DNA from: Chrysaora quinquecirrha
Taxonomy: Eukaryota > Cnidaria > Scyphozoa > Semaeostomeae > Pelagiidae
Reading direction: 5' to 3'
Length of the DNA: 64,000 bases
NCBI GenBank assembly: GCA_014526335.1
Contig: JACTAT010000337.1
Span: 481,407 to 545,406, forward strand
Positions 12,216-24,165 of this stretch are shown in pieces; the stretch's first letter is position 1; each line of letters opens with the position of its first letter. The translations under genes and the position numbers were made by a program. The notes under the pieces are model-generated. The model was given only the letters and a program-made list of their open reading frames with translations. It was not told the origin of the DNA and made no database searches.

Positions 12216-13991
12216 CAACAGAAAAAGTGCCATAGCTGAAGGAAAGCTTAAAGTTACCAGAGATCAATACAAGAAAAAAATTCAAAATGAAGATGACGTT
12301 AATGTTTTGAGTTGTGACATTGATATTTAATTGGGCAACTTTTCGGGAGAGATCTGTCTCCCATCATCGGGCAATGAGAAATGTGGTTTCTTTCCTATTT
12401 ATTGCAAAGGTCGGATGAAAAGGTGTGAAATTAACAGGACCTGCGAGGAAGCTTGGGAATTTTTTGGCCTCAATTTCTAAGATTTGTGGCGCCAAAATTG
12501 TGTTCAGTACAACTTTTGATGTGATTCAACCAGATTTCCGGGATTTAGTAAGATACTTTATCGATACCAGGAGTTGATATAACTGAGTGAATGCTTCTTT
12601 AACAAGTCTGTTTTTCCAGTTCTTGTCCTCACCAATCACTGAAATGCTATCCCAATCCATCTAGTGATTTTCCGTCCAACAACGATTCGGAAGATCACTT
12701 TTGTCAATTCGACCATGGGTCACATTTGATTTATTTTCTTAACCTAGTTCCTGTCTCTCTTTTCGATTGTCCTTTATATGATTTAGGACAATCTCTACAT
12801 GGTATTTTTTATACCATGTTTGATTTTTGGAGATCTTAAACTTTGTCTTTTGGTTTTTAAAGTGACTTTTTAAGTGTATTAAGGGAATAAAAAACCCAGG
12901 CAGAATACTGAGGATGACAAATAGGAGACGAAATGTTCTATGAACCTGCCATACATCAGAGGGACAAGTTAAAAAATCCGTCAATCTTTGTGTAAACAAG
13001 ATATAAGGTGTACTTTTTATTCCTGAGGATAACTGTGCTCCATGATTATCAATGTTTGCTGATGGCAAAATATTTTACATTTGGTGCACCATACAATGTT
13101 GCTATGTTTGTAAAAAACAGCAAACAATTTGGGGTATTTCGCTATTTCTATGTGCAGTAATCGAGATTCAGCAATTTTTTCCTGCAGTATTGGGACACCT
13201 CTGAAGTACCCCTCTACAATTTTTAGCCTTTTTCATCAAACGGCAAACTGTGCATCATCTTTAAAGTTTGAATATAAAAACAGATGAGAATAGGATCGAG
13301 TAAAGAAAATAGCTACTGTATTAAAATGAATGCAATATTTATCTATCTTTATCTTTCAGTGCAGCTTCTCAACTGCAGCAGCTGAAGGTGGTGATTCATT
13401 AGAGATTTCATGATCCTTTAGACAATGAAACACGTCAATCAGCACGATATGAAACATTGAGTTTAGAGATAAGATATCCGGACATCCATGTTTGGATTGC
13501 CCATCCCATGCTGCACCCTATGCTGCATTGTCCATCCCATGTTGCATCATACAGTTGAGAGGATGTTGCTGAAGATAAAGAAGAGGCTAAATTATACAAT
13601 AGAAATGGCATTGGCCTCTTTCCTAAATGAAGAAGAAACAAAATTTTGTGTTTCTCAGTGCTCTCTTTGCGCGGCCCCATTTTTTTAAGCAATGTGTGGA
13701 CTCATAATCCTACTCCAGGTAACGTTTTCACATACAACTGACAAAATGCTCCAATGAAGTCAATGAAATAACGCTAGCTTAAGGCCTTTGGGAACATTGC
13801 AGAGGGCATAAGACACAATAATAGCAATATAGCCACTTCTTTAGCGCCATATATCCCCAGTGCTCCTAGAGTAACCAAGAATATCAGAAAGAAGACAAAA
13901 AACAGAGGTAGAGTTAATTACAGGACTAACCCTGAATTCATGATAACTTTTCCATTCCACTATACATTTTCAAGCAAGTTGCATATTATCA
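12216..13991. other. No gene recognised
   Basis: About 1.8 kb between two transposons. It holds short frames only and a small repeat of CCCATGCTGC-like words at 13498-13550. I see no motif, RNA gene or paired repeat. Confidence 0.5.
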
Positions 13992-14000
13992 CGAGTCCAA

Positions 14001-14187
14001 TAGACTTGCTCCAAGTCTATTTCCTTTCTTCATCAGTATTTTACAGCGGAAATAATTTCCTCGCGAAAATGCGAAGGAGCGAAAATTGAAAACGAGGCGG
14101 GACGGGGGGAAGGAAAGAAATGAAAGTGGAGGAGGAAATAGACTTGTAATCCTCGCAACCTCATGAATATTAATGAGCTTCATAACA
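14001..14187 (+). repeat. Left terminal inverted repeat of the DUF6589/RecQ element
   Basis: 187 bp pairing with 21859-21991. About 50 bp in its centre (GAAGGAGCG onward, including a G-rich run) is missing from the right copy. Confidence 0.93.
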
Positions 14188-14790
14188 TGTGATCAAACTC
14201 ATGCAGCCTTCAAGGGGGGGATGCAGAATTCTCAGAAACAAAAATGGCTGCTGTAACAACGCCGGTAAAAGTGACAAAAACTGTTACATCTGATTCTTGT
14301 AAGAGGTATTGCGCTATTTGTGCCCAAGATATTCAGTTAAAGTACAATAATCCAAAGGATCTGACTATTAATCTTTGGCGAAATGATAACAAGACAGATC
14401 ATTGTAAAGTTGTTGAGGATTTCTTGGCAAAATCTTTTTCGTGACAGTGATTTTAGAGTGGTTTGCAAATCTTGTTTCCGAGGAGCACAAAATTTCAAGA
14501 AAGCAAGGGATCAAAAGGTTCTTCAGCTGGAGTCAACGAGGAAGGAGATCGTACCATTGCACCTCTCCAAGCGTGTAAAAAGAGGAGTGCTGTCAGAAAT
14601 TCAAGCTGCTGACATGCAAGGAGCTTGTGGACGGCCTAAATCGAGGAGAAAAATCGAAGTCGGCGGCGGTGATGCAGATTCAGAAGACGTGGTCGTGAAC
14701 CCTTTCCACAGTTTTCCAACAGCCTTGCTCGGGCAAAACATGTCCCAACAGAGCAGCATAAAGGTTGATACAATTTATTATTATACCTTT

Positions 14791-14980
14791 ATCAATACAG
14801 TATTACCCCGGCACCAAGAAACTTCTTTTGTAAAACCAGGCTGCCTGGTTTCTTATAAATATTATATTAAATGTTATATTAAGCCAAATATTTGACAATA
14901 ACTACGGTGCCATCTGGCAGGCTGCAGCTTCTTCTATCTTATAAGTCGGTGTCTTAGTGGTGGGGTAATACTGTATTGAT
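14791..14980. mobile_element. 190-bp MITE
   Basis: Perfect 19-bp inverted ends, ATCAATACAGTATTACCCC and its complement, with weaker pairing inside (GGCACCAAGA against TTAGTGGTG). It sits in intron 1 of the DUF6589-like gene. No clear target duplication. Confidence 0.85.
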
Positions 14981-15085
14981 TGTTCCTTTGGCAGGTCCAC
15001 ATCGACATTGCTTGCTGTCCAATTTTTAAACCTGCTTAAACAATGTACAAGCAATGCCTACACTTACTGTACTTTATTCAGGATA

Positions 15086-15477
15086 CACGTATTTTTTTAT
15101 AAGAAACTGCTTATAAAGAAACTCAACTCCTCAGATTGCCAACAATTAAAAAACTCCAGTAATGGGAAAATAAAACTTAAAGAAACTATTTATGTTAATC
15201 ACGGAAAACCCTAGCATATTTTTACTTTATTTCCGCTTGTTTCCTACAGTATATCGCATTACTCGCAAGGTACTTGAGCAACATCTAGACATTGAAAAAG
15301 GCTTCTGAAAACATTGTTTTGAAAATGTTTATGAAGGCACAGGTAGTGAACATTGAAGATTGTTATGGAACATTTAAGAAACTTGTAAGAAACTCTGAGT
15401 ACTGAAAATTTGATAATTTTTAAGAAACTTTTAGCACTGGCCCAAATTTTTAGTTTCTTATAAAAAGCATGTATGTG
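15086..15477. mobile_element. 392-bp CAC...GTG element with TAAGAAAC repeats
   Basis: Begins CACGTATTTTTTTATAAGAA and ends TTTCTTATAAAAAG followed by CATGTATGTG, with TA on both sides (15084-15085, 15478-15479). About seven copies of (T)AAGAAACT in both orientations cluster near the two ends. It is non-coding, in intron 1 of the DUF6589-like gene, and belongs to the same structural group as 15497-15754, 28521-28896 and 52989-53363. Confidence 0.8.
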
Positions 15478-15496
15478 TACAAGTCCTCCTAGTATA

Positions 15497-15754
15497 CACT
15501 CATTTTTTACTAAAAAAGCTGAGGTCGGGTGCTGTGTAGAGTTGATTTAGTTTTTGCCACTGGCTCCAAGTAACTTTGGTCAAAACAGTTGCTACATGTT
15601 ACTGTGCAGTATCAAAACAATTTTGAGTGACCTAGACCTGCAAATTACAAAAGTTTCTTAGCTTTGTACATTCAGGTCAAGTAGTTTCTTAAGTTTGAAA
15701 AAATAGAGCCTCTGTTTCTTTTGGGTTGTTTCTTACTGTATGAGAAACTGAGTG
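15497..15754. mobile_element. 258-bp CAC...GTG element with TAAGAAAC repeats
   Basis: Starts CACTCATTTTTTAC and ends GAAACTGAGTG, flanked by TA at 15495-15496 and 15755-15756. Several GTTTCTTA words lie in its right half. It lies 19 bp from the similar element at 15086-15477 and shares that element's octamer. Confidence 0.65.
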
Positions 15755-18672
15755 TAATCCATGACCATGTAGAAGTCCTTGTTTTTATATATTTTGAAGG
15801 TAATAGTTATTGAAAAGTCTGGGATGATGCTGCATGCTGTCATAAGTGATGACCATAAGAGCCTTGTTCGTGGAATCATTGCCAATGATCCATCTGTCAT
15901 TGCAGAATGTGCCTTCAAAAATTCAGAAATAAGAGACAAAATGATAAAATGTGTGACCAAAGAAATCTCCAAGGATTGTTGCAAAATAAGTACTTCAAGT
16001 CCCTCACCATTTAAATTTGACAAAATACAATACAGATTCTTTGAAGGAAGAAGATATTAAGTTATTGACCTCTGCATCATATACACCTGGAGCTATAGAA
16101 AAGCCAGAGCTGCAGCAAACATGTAATTATGCAGATGTAAATTTTAGCCTTGCAGGTGATAATGTTAACTTGTCAAAGAGTTCAAGGAAAACAGCAAAAC
16201 ATGATCAAAAGAAACAGTATAATTTGTTCAACTGCATTTCTACGAAGCACAGAGTCTCATATGACAAAGAAATTGCAAAAGTGGTTCCTACAGAGACAAA
16301 GCCAGCAGATGTACCCCTATCAATTTTTTTCATGGACAGAGAAGATAATGACAAGGTTCGAGGTGAATTCAAAACAATTATTGGTTGGACAGTTGCAGAG
16401 TTACGCACAGATTTTGGTTGGATGAAAAAATATCTGCCAAGTAGAATTGGTCATGAGTACATGAAGGAAACTGCTACTAAATCAGAACAAGTAAGTTCAG
16501 CACTTCCAAGATTTATGTACTTTTTGGAATGTTTTTAACTATGATTATGAATAATGTTATTAACAAGCACATAGCACTTAACCTTTTGCAATATTGCCTG
16601 GAGTATAATAAAACTGAAAGAAATAAGTGATATGTTGTATTGAATCACATGATTTCCATTTCAATTGATCTACAGTATGTTCATTTGATTATCAGGTGTG
16701 TCTAGGCGTATTACATAAAGATGAAAATATCAGTGATGAAATGATCGATATTATGACATTTTGCATCAGTTTGTACCAAGTGATGGAGAAAGTATCAAAC
16801 CAGTTTTGTGTTTTGGAGATGAGCTCACATGTGAGAGGTTACACAATGCCCAGGAGGACAGAAGGGACTCTTCAACTGTGACAACTAGACTTGAAGGACT
16901 AATTGGCTGCATAGCTGACTTCCATGCTTTTGGCAACTTTTTGGGTGTAAGAGTTTTCCTTTCAAATTTCATTCACCCATTTATGTCCTGAAAAAGATGA
17001 TAAGAAAATTTCTGAAGGGTAAAGATAATCAATAAATTTGCACTATTTGCATCCTTGCATTAAGTCTGATTGATTTTATTTTAAGTGCCCAAAATAAAAA
17101 GAGCACTCTGGTGTCAATAGTTTGGAAACAAAGATTTCATTTTCATTTGATGCAAACTCATGTGATAGCCTACAATGACTTGAGACAGACTTAAAAATTA
17201 TGACACAATTCTTCTGTTCTCCATGTAATTCAAGTGTAAGTCAATTGGTTTGGTGCTTTTAAAGGTATCAGTAATTCTGAACAAAAAATAAATTTGATTT
17301 ACAGGTTGTGTGGCACCTTCTTTATGACAAAGATTCAAGTCGTGATATTGGTACTCTTTATGCTGCAAAAAACTTCCTGCATGCCACAAAAGTTCAGGAT
17401 GATCCTATGAAAGATGTTGATGCAACCATTGATTTCCTGACAGAATACACAAAAGCCATGATACTTGCTGCACTTGAAGAACTTATTCAACAAAAAAAAG
17501 TTACAGCAAATCATTTACCATTGCAAGAAGAGACAGCAATGAATGACATATTGGACCTTATGGTTGACATTGCTTTTCCTGCCATTCACTCTCAGTTTGA
17601 AGATGAAAATATATACAAGTGCAAGCACTGCAACAAGAGCTTCAAAAAAGTGGCAACCCTGCGAAAACACATAAAAGCAAAGCACTCAGATGATTCAAAT
17701 GTGAAATATGTGGAGCACCCTTTGATGGAACCACAGGAGAAAAAATGTCATTATTGTGGAAAGGAGACCAGAAGCCAAGCAGCATTAAAGAAACATCTCA
17801 CAAAATTCCATCCAGATGTATTGACAGGCTCAAGAGATGATGAGAATCAGTTTGAGCCAACAACATCCAATAACTTTGTCTGTGAGGTTTGTGGAAAAAG
17901 GTACAAGCGAAGTGGCAATTTAAGAAATCACCTAAGAGATGCACATGCACCCAAAAGCATTTCAGTCAATGACGAAGAGCATGTCACAAGACAGCCTAGT
18001 ACATCCTCAGTTTCTGACAACGTTTTGCGATATTCCTCAAATGCTTTGGCATTGGGGCTCCTTGCACTTGATTTTGAGGATGCAAGACAGCATGCAGATG
18101 GTGAGCGTATACTGCGTCTTTACAAGATCATTTTTCTCCTGTACCGATTAGATGGTCGAACCAAATATACATACTACACATTTCTCATGTTTGCCCAAAT
18201 CTACTATTTGCTGCCACCAAAGCTGTCTTTTGACCTTGTCTGGAATCGCTTTATAAATAGCACTGGGAAAGTGGATAATAATAAGGAAATAGATAGAGCA
18301 GTGGAACACTGGAACAAATTATTCAAGTTAGACTGCAGAGAGTTTCAAGGTAAAATCACAGATGAAAGCATCAAAAGGGCAAGCAATTCTTACCAAGAGA
18401 TGGAAGCTGCTATGAACAATTTTGACACTGTCAACAATTTAAAGAAGCCATCAGGGAAGCACAGAAAACGCAACACAAATAGTGATATCATTGCTCTCAG
18501 TCAACAGTTGATAAAAGGAGAAGTCTTCAGAGAAAAGCCTGGGAGATGCCATTCTGCCTTTCCTACTTTCCCTTCAAACATATTTGCTGGAATAGATGTT
18601 CCTGTCTTAAAGGAATGGATGTCAAAAAAGTTAAAACATTTTAAAGAATTGAATGTTTATGCCAAATTGTGA

Positions 18673-19179
18673 AAGCCAGCTGTTCATTAAAAGAAGGATT
18701 GAGCAAGGTACAAAACTGTCATTGAAATGAAAATCATACCGCAACATCCCAAAAATGTCCCACTTTAGGAAACCACAAAACTTGATCATTATGCCTATTG
18801 TATCACAGAAACTGGTTTTTTTCTCCACTTTAACAATGGTCCAGTTACAGTGTGTTTAACCCAATTCCATATGGCCTTTTTCCTAGCTACCATTTATGTG
18901 GGGGGATTCTTTCCACCCCCTCTGAAAACTGCCTTGGACTCGTCAGAATTCAATACAACTTGGCACACTTACAGAGCAAGTCATTTGTAGTACATAGCGC
19001 AATTTGGGTGTGGATGTCATGCCTTATGACATCACAGTGATGTCATAAAGTTGAAAATCTGTCAAAATCAGGCTTTCAAGATAAATTTGAATACAAAGAA
19101 GATTTTGCATGAACTTTATGCAGTTTCTGATTGTCATGTTAATGCATTTAACACAACACTGAAGATAAGCACTGGTTCT
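18673..19179. other. Shared 3' region of convergent genes, with a perfect palindrome
   Basis: Non-coding stretch between the ends of the DUF6589-like and RecQ-like genes. At 19024-19048 TTATGACATCAC and its complement flank a single A, a 25-bp perfect palindrome with TGACATCA at its core. A similar hairpin with the same core occurs at 24808-24836 within another element. It could fold in RNA from either strand; I see no sign of a protein. Confidence 0.6.
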
Positions 19180-21716
19180 CTAATCATCACTTGCATAAGA
19201 GGAGGAATCCGAAGATAAAACAAAATTTGCCCTTTGTTGCTGGCCTCTTTCTGTATCCTCATCACTGCTGTTTGTACTATTGTCTTCATCACTGTCAGTG
19301 GATAAATTGCAGTCTTTTCCATTCTTATCATGTTTGTCCAAGTCACTTGGTAGAGAAATTCCTTTGTCATTAATATGATATTCTTCATTCAACTGATTTA
19401 TCATGCTGTGTATCTCAGTAACATGATCGATGTTAAGAATACTTGTTTTTAGCCAGACTGACTGCTTCTTCTGTAACCTTTCCACATTGTCAACAATTTC
19501 ATTTACAGCACACAGTGGAAAACCAGATGTGAAGTCTGCTCCAACAACAGATTTTTTACAGGTCTCTGTTAACTGATTGTGGTAGTCCAAAAGCAGCCTC
19601 TCTAAGTCCTTTCTGTAAGCATCTGAAAAAACTTCTTTCATTCGTAAGTTTCTGTCTAAATCCTCATCAAGTACTACTTCCTTCTGCTGAAATGACATTT
19701 CTATAGGAGAACTGATATTTTCTTTGTCAGACACACATCCATTATCTGCACAAAAACAGGAAGTAGCACAAATGTCACAACAATCATGTTTAACTATGCT
19801 TGAATCAACATTACAACCAAAACATTTGAGAATCACTTTGCGTCTACAAACATTTGTGTTGTTCAAATAAAATTTCATTTTATTTTTTAATTTTCTTCCT
19901 GATGTACACCTTGGATAACGTATTAAGACGGCATTGCTTGGCTGTCCATCCGGGCCTGCTCTGCCACTTTCTTGTACATAGTCATCAATGTCAGTGGGTG
20001 GACCAAAATGAACAATCAGATGCAAATTTTTGCAATCAACTCCCATTCCAAATGCCGTTGTTGCTATTAAAACTCTAACTGTGCCATCATCTTGGCAGTT
20101 ATATGCAGGATTGAACTCAGTTGTAAATTTACTATAATCTGCTTCTCAATTTCTGGCAAGGCAGTTGCAGTCAGTACGATAAATGGTACCTTGCTTTGCA
20201 ACAGGGATCGAAGCTCATGAAGCCTGAAATATGATTCCCTGAAGGCCTGAGTCTTTCCACTTGATGATCCCCTATTAGAGGAAATATGTCATGTTAGCAA
20301 TTAGTTAATACAACAAAGAAGTGTGAAGTGGAATTCCACGATTTCATGACTTGTTGCTTTCTGCATCATGATTTTTTATTGTATCAGGTTAATGGCCTTC
20401 CCCTTCCAGAATAGATTGAATTTAATTACTTGTTAATCTCTTGTAAAGTGGGAATTCTAATCATTTAACTTCAAAAACATCACTAATTTATCACAGCAAT
20501 ATACTGGTAGAATTATACTGCACATATAGATTTTACTTTAGTCTTATTTGGCACTTGCACATCACACAATACCCAAGAAAGCTCATTGAAAAAGATTTTG
20601 TTTTGAGACATTCATCTTCCTTTTTTATTAGAATGTGATGCTGGTTGAAGTTAAAGATGAAGTTTCATGAACATTTTGAAAAGAATAGGTCAATTCATAA
20701 AATGCCCAAATCTTGATTTAATGACCTTCTCTTAAATATTCATGAAACTGCTGAAGGAGTCAACAATAATATAAGTTGTACTGTACATGTCAAAGGAAAT
20801 TATTTTATATGATATTGATACCTTTATTCCATTCTACAAGTATCATCAGTTTGAATCACAATGCTGCCAAAAATGGTCTGTTACAGTTGATGTCAGTTCA
20901 GGGGTAGGGATATGGAAATGAGATTTCAATGGGGCAGGGCAGGAGTACTGCTTTTATAGAATTACAATATCGAGGAATTATGTACTTTCCACAAAGCACA
21001 TATGTCAGTCTGCAGAGTATGGCACATTTCAACGAGATCTCCAGTGACAGTGTGCAAGGAGAAATTTCATTTTGTTCCCTATAGGCCTAGTCTATTTTGA
21101 ATATAGCTTTGAAGCGACACTAACATACGAATAATACCCTTACCATTTTACTACACAATGAGCCTCATCAATTGCAACCATTCGTATTTCACATGAAGAT
21201 CTAAGAAAGGACCTGTGGGTATCCAGCACTGCTTCTGGAGAGGCAAAGATAATCTGTGATGTGGTGGTGAAATCTTCTTTATCTGGCTTTGAATGTCCTG
21301 CAGTTGTTTTGGAAGATGACAGCTCCTTTCGCACCAAGGCGGCTGACTTTGATTTTGCCACCACTAAATTTGTTCATCTGGTCTTCAATCAAGGAAATAA
21401 GAGGCTGAATGACGAGAACTTGCGCCTTGTGAGGCATTGAACTGATCAGCTCTCCAGTCTGAGGGAAGGCTGTCGATGGTAGGCGTTCATGTTCGCAAGA
21501 AAGCAATCTGTCGTACAAGTCAAATACAACTGGAGCCAACTGATAAATCACAGACTTTCCACTTCCAGTTGGCTGTGATACAAAAATATCTCTTCCTTGC
21601 AGCATCCCAGTCAAGGCACTCCTTTGAAAAGGTTTCAACGTGCGAAATTCTAAGAAACTCTGGGCAGCATCCACTGCTTTTTCCATGAGAGAAAGATTCA
21701 CTACTCGCGCCGCCAT
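19180..21716 (-). pseudogene. RecQ-like DNA helicase within the 8-kb element, internally deleted
   Basis: Two exons. Exon 1 (21716-21144) has FVSQPTGSGKSVIYQ (Walker A), QVLVIQPLISLIEDQMNK (motif Ia) and AIDEAHCVVKW (DEAH box). A one-T insertion near 21365 shifts the frame between them. The donor GTAAGG at 21143 and the acceptor at 20272 rejoin the frame as KW-GSSSGKT. Exon 2 (20271-19180) has VPFIVLTATAL (motif III), then jumps almost directly to DDGTVRVLIATTAFGMGVDC (motif V): the part holding motif IV is missing. Motif VI reads YVQESGRAGPDG, with Pro where RecQ proteins have the second Arg. A Cys-rich zinc-binding segment (CCDICA) and an acidic Ser-rich tail follow. RecQ enzymes unwind DNA 3' to 5'; this copy should be inactive. 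Confidence 0.85.
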
Positions 21717-21858
21717 TACTTCCAACTTCATCCACATCCACAACAACTGATGCCAACAACTGAGTACCCCCGTTTCGCGAAGATCTGATGAAACATGATT
21801 GGTTCATCTGACCTTCACAAAGCGTGCCGCGGCGTACACGATTCTGTCTGCTTGCATT

Positions 21859-21991
21859 GTTATGAAGCTCATTAATATTCATGAGGTTGCGAGGATTACA
21901 AGTCTATTTCCATTTCATTGCATTTTCGCGAGGAAATTATTTCCGCTGTAAAATACTGATGAAGAAAGGAAATAGACTTGGAGCAAGTCTA
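21859..21991 (-). repeat. Right terminal inverted repeat of the DUF6589/RecQ element
   Basis: Read on the minus strand it matches the left end from TAGACTTGCTCC through CGCGAAAATGC, then from GGAAATAGACTTGTAATCC to CTTCATAACA. Confidence 0.93.
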
Positions 21992-22133
21992 CGAGTCCAA
22001 CAGCCCAACAGAGCCAATGTGAAGGGTGTGACTAGGAAAATCTTGTGGGGGTTTTTTCTAATTCTATTTTTGAACCATTAACTTGCTTTTTTACTCTCCA
22101 ACACCTTTTTTCGTATTTTCTCTAAAGTTTCAA

Positions 22134-24165
22134 TCAGTAAAAAATGAACCCAATTTGGATTATAAATTGCTCTAACTTAAATGTCAGTTTTTTCCACACT
22201 GTTATAAGATAAGTTGATACTACGCAAAGAGCTGTGCAAAATACTACCTTTCTTTCAAGAAAAGTAATTCCAACTGAACTTCTTCGGCCAGAGTATTGTG
22301 CAGATCTACGAAGAAGCCCCCCAAGTCCAAGCAAAGCACAGAAATGGTAGTAACAGGAATCTAGAGGTTCATTAACAGAGACCAGAATCTTTTGGGAAAG
22401 ACCATCTGGGTGACTTGACAAGAGCAGAGTTTGATCATCAGTTCAATAGTTTAGCCTTGGAAGCACAACAATCCCTTGGTCTGGGGCATGGATATCCTTT
22501 ACCCACAGAAACCTAAGGCAGTCCGGATTCTCTGGGTGTATTTCAATGTTGAGGAAAACCTTTTCTATGTCCCTGGCCTTGCAAGAGGCATCATACACAA
22601 CCCGTAACTTGGTGGTCACGGCATCCTCCCGAATAGCAGCTCTATGGGGAAGTTAATGGATTTTCCCTGGAGACTTAAGTTCAGAGACCTGCTCAACGAT
22701 ACCATCTTTAACCTACTGTGAAATAACTTATTTGTCAGACTCTTCAACCTATCTACACTGTTATGATAATTTGAAAGCAATGGCTGATGTGCAACTTTTC
22801 CAAGGTAATCTAAAGAATATATTTTGCCAGTGTGTACAATATTGCAAACCACATTAGCATGAAATTCATCTTCTGTTCTAACCCCATATGCTTTCCAAAT
22901 CCCACAGCTAATTCATATTATCAGTAAGCTCTTGTTTCCCAAAAGTCATACATAGAAAAAATCTGAACATATCAAGCAGTCAACTTCTAGAGTGTCTTCA
23001 TACATGCTAACATCTGAGAAAAATATGTTATTCAAATTTGAAAACTTGCGCTTTACAACCTCAACATGAATATTAGAGATACTAGCAATATCATCTACAA
23101 TGAAGGCTTCTATTTGCACTCCTTCTCTCTCTATCCGACATCCCTAAAGACAAATCTACCACATCTCTAAACTTCACTTCTGCATCCTTCTTTCCAAATG
23201 ACTTGATCCAAAGGCTCTCCTTTCTCACTGGTCCCAATCCTATCCTTTCTACTGCTCTAGCTGTAATAAAAGATTTATGGCTTCCTGTATCAAACAGGAC
23301 TCTCACCTTGTATTTACTTTTGCCATTCACATTAGCTAGAGCAGTCTGCCATAACAGACTAATTCCTGAACCAGTACACCCCGTCCAAGTGCTAGTATTG
23401 GGGTGAAGCAGCAACGCATTGGGCACATTAGGCTTAGGCTGCATTTCCTTATCCTCAGTTGAGATGGCAAAATGATGCTTGCCCTTATAGCCTGAATTAA
23501 AGCAAAACAAACATTTAACATACTTAAAAAAAACTTTCTTACGATCTGAAGGGTCCTTCACTTTCCCACAGATTTCAGCTGCATGTAGAACACATCATAC
23601 TTCAAGTATAACAGACTCTTCTTCATTGCTTCTCTCCCAGAATAGAGAGGAGATGCCATGCTAGGCCCTTGCTGCCTACTAGGCTGTTGCTGTGGCCGTT
23701 CACCACCTTGTTCTTGTCTCCCATTTACACCAGCTTGTTGTTTCTTTAGAATTGGTACATGGCCTTCCAGAACATCTAGCTCCTTATCCAAATTCTTCAG
23801 CAGATCATCCACATTCCAATCCATATGAATGTTCTTCCCAAAACAAATCATATTGTGCCTCAGCGACTGAGGAATCTTTTCCATTAAAACTGGAATGACA
23901 AGACTTGAATATGACACCTTGTCAATTTTCTGGGCTTCAAGCGCACAAAAATGAGTCTCGATTTGATCTCTCAGAGTTCGCAATCTTTCCACAATGATCT
24001 CCCTGTACACTGCGGCTAAGCTCAACAATTTATTAACATGTGCTCTTTTTAAGACACCAGGCCTTTGCAGCAGTTCTACCACTGCATCGTAATCGGCCTC
24101 CGTTAGCGAGAATCTAGTAACAATGGCACTCTTGAATCCGTCCCAGAATTCTTGCCATTCTACAA
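22134..24165 (-). pseudogene. BEL/Pao retrotransposon remnant (gag-like, protease, RT pieces)
   Basis: Minus-strand fragments in BEL/Pao order. At 24165-23558 a gag-like (DUF1759-type) region has ADYDAVVELLQRPGV, ending in a Gln-rich stretch. At 23561-23091 a protease-like (DUF1758-type) region has VRVLFDTGSHKSFIT, the aspartic-protease DTG. Toward 22600-22480 RT pieces remain, such as TKLRVVYDASCKA and LNIEIHPENPDCLRFLW, and weaker coding traces run to about 22134. Integrase and LTRs are not seen. Many stops and deletions show it is old. The family call is firm; the ends are approximate. Confidence 0.78.

Larger units (their letters stand above)
14244..18672 (+). pseudogene. DUF6589-like C2H2 zinc-finger protein, putative transposase
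   Basis: Multi-exon gene within the 8-kb element. Exon 1 (from ATG 14244) has a Cys pair (YCAICAQD) and, after a one-base shift at a T run near 14434-14440, a second (VCKSCFRG). Exon 2 is 15800-16490 with a frameshift near 16020. Exon 3 is 16696-16946, again with a one-T shift near 16760, and reads CFGDELTCERLHNAQEDRR and GCIADFHAFGNFLG. Exon 4 is 17305-18672 (VVWHLLYDKDSSRDIGTLY). Three C2H2 fingers follow at about 17620-17950, then a conserved tail with GRTKYTYYTF and LVWNRFINSTGKV. The GDELT, DFH and downstream Glu pattern could be a DDE-type catalytic set; that is inference. Splice signals are consensus throughout. Confidence 0.75.
14001..21991. mobile_element. 8-kb DUF6589 + RecQ DNA transposon, exact ends
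   Basis: The element starts TAGACTTGCTCC and ends GGAGCAAGTCTA, flanked by a perfect 9-bp direct repeat CGAGTCCAA at 13992-14000 and 21992-22000 (10 bp if one adds the preceding A). Inverted repeats run 14001-14187 and 21859-21991, identical for about the first 70 bp and again over the innermost 50. The outer 19 bases are themselves a hairpin (TAGACTTG, CTC, CAAGTCTA). The interior holds a plus-strand zinc-finger/DUF6589-like gene and a convergent minus-strand RecQ-like helicase. A 9-bp duplication occurs in Mutator-like elements, but the genes do not look like Mutator. I cannot assign a named superfamily. Confidence 0.9.

Noticed and set aside
14001..21991. Mutator (MULE) element on account of the 9-bp duplication
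   Set aside because: Neither gene has a recognisable MULE transposase motif; length of the duplication alone does not decide the superfamily.
14001..21991. Helitron because of a helicase
   Set aside because: The helicase is RecQ-like and not Pif1-like, no Rep domain is seen, and the element has long inverted repeats and a target duplication, which Helitrons lack.
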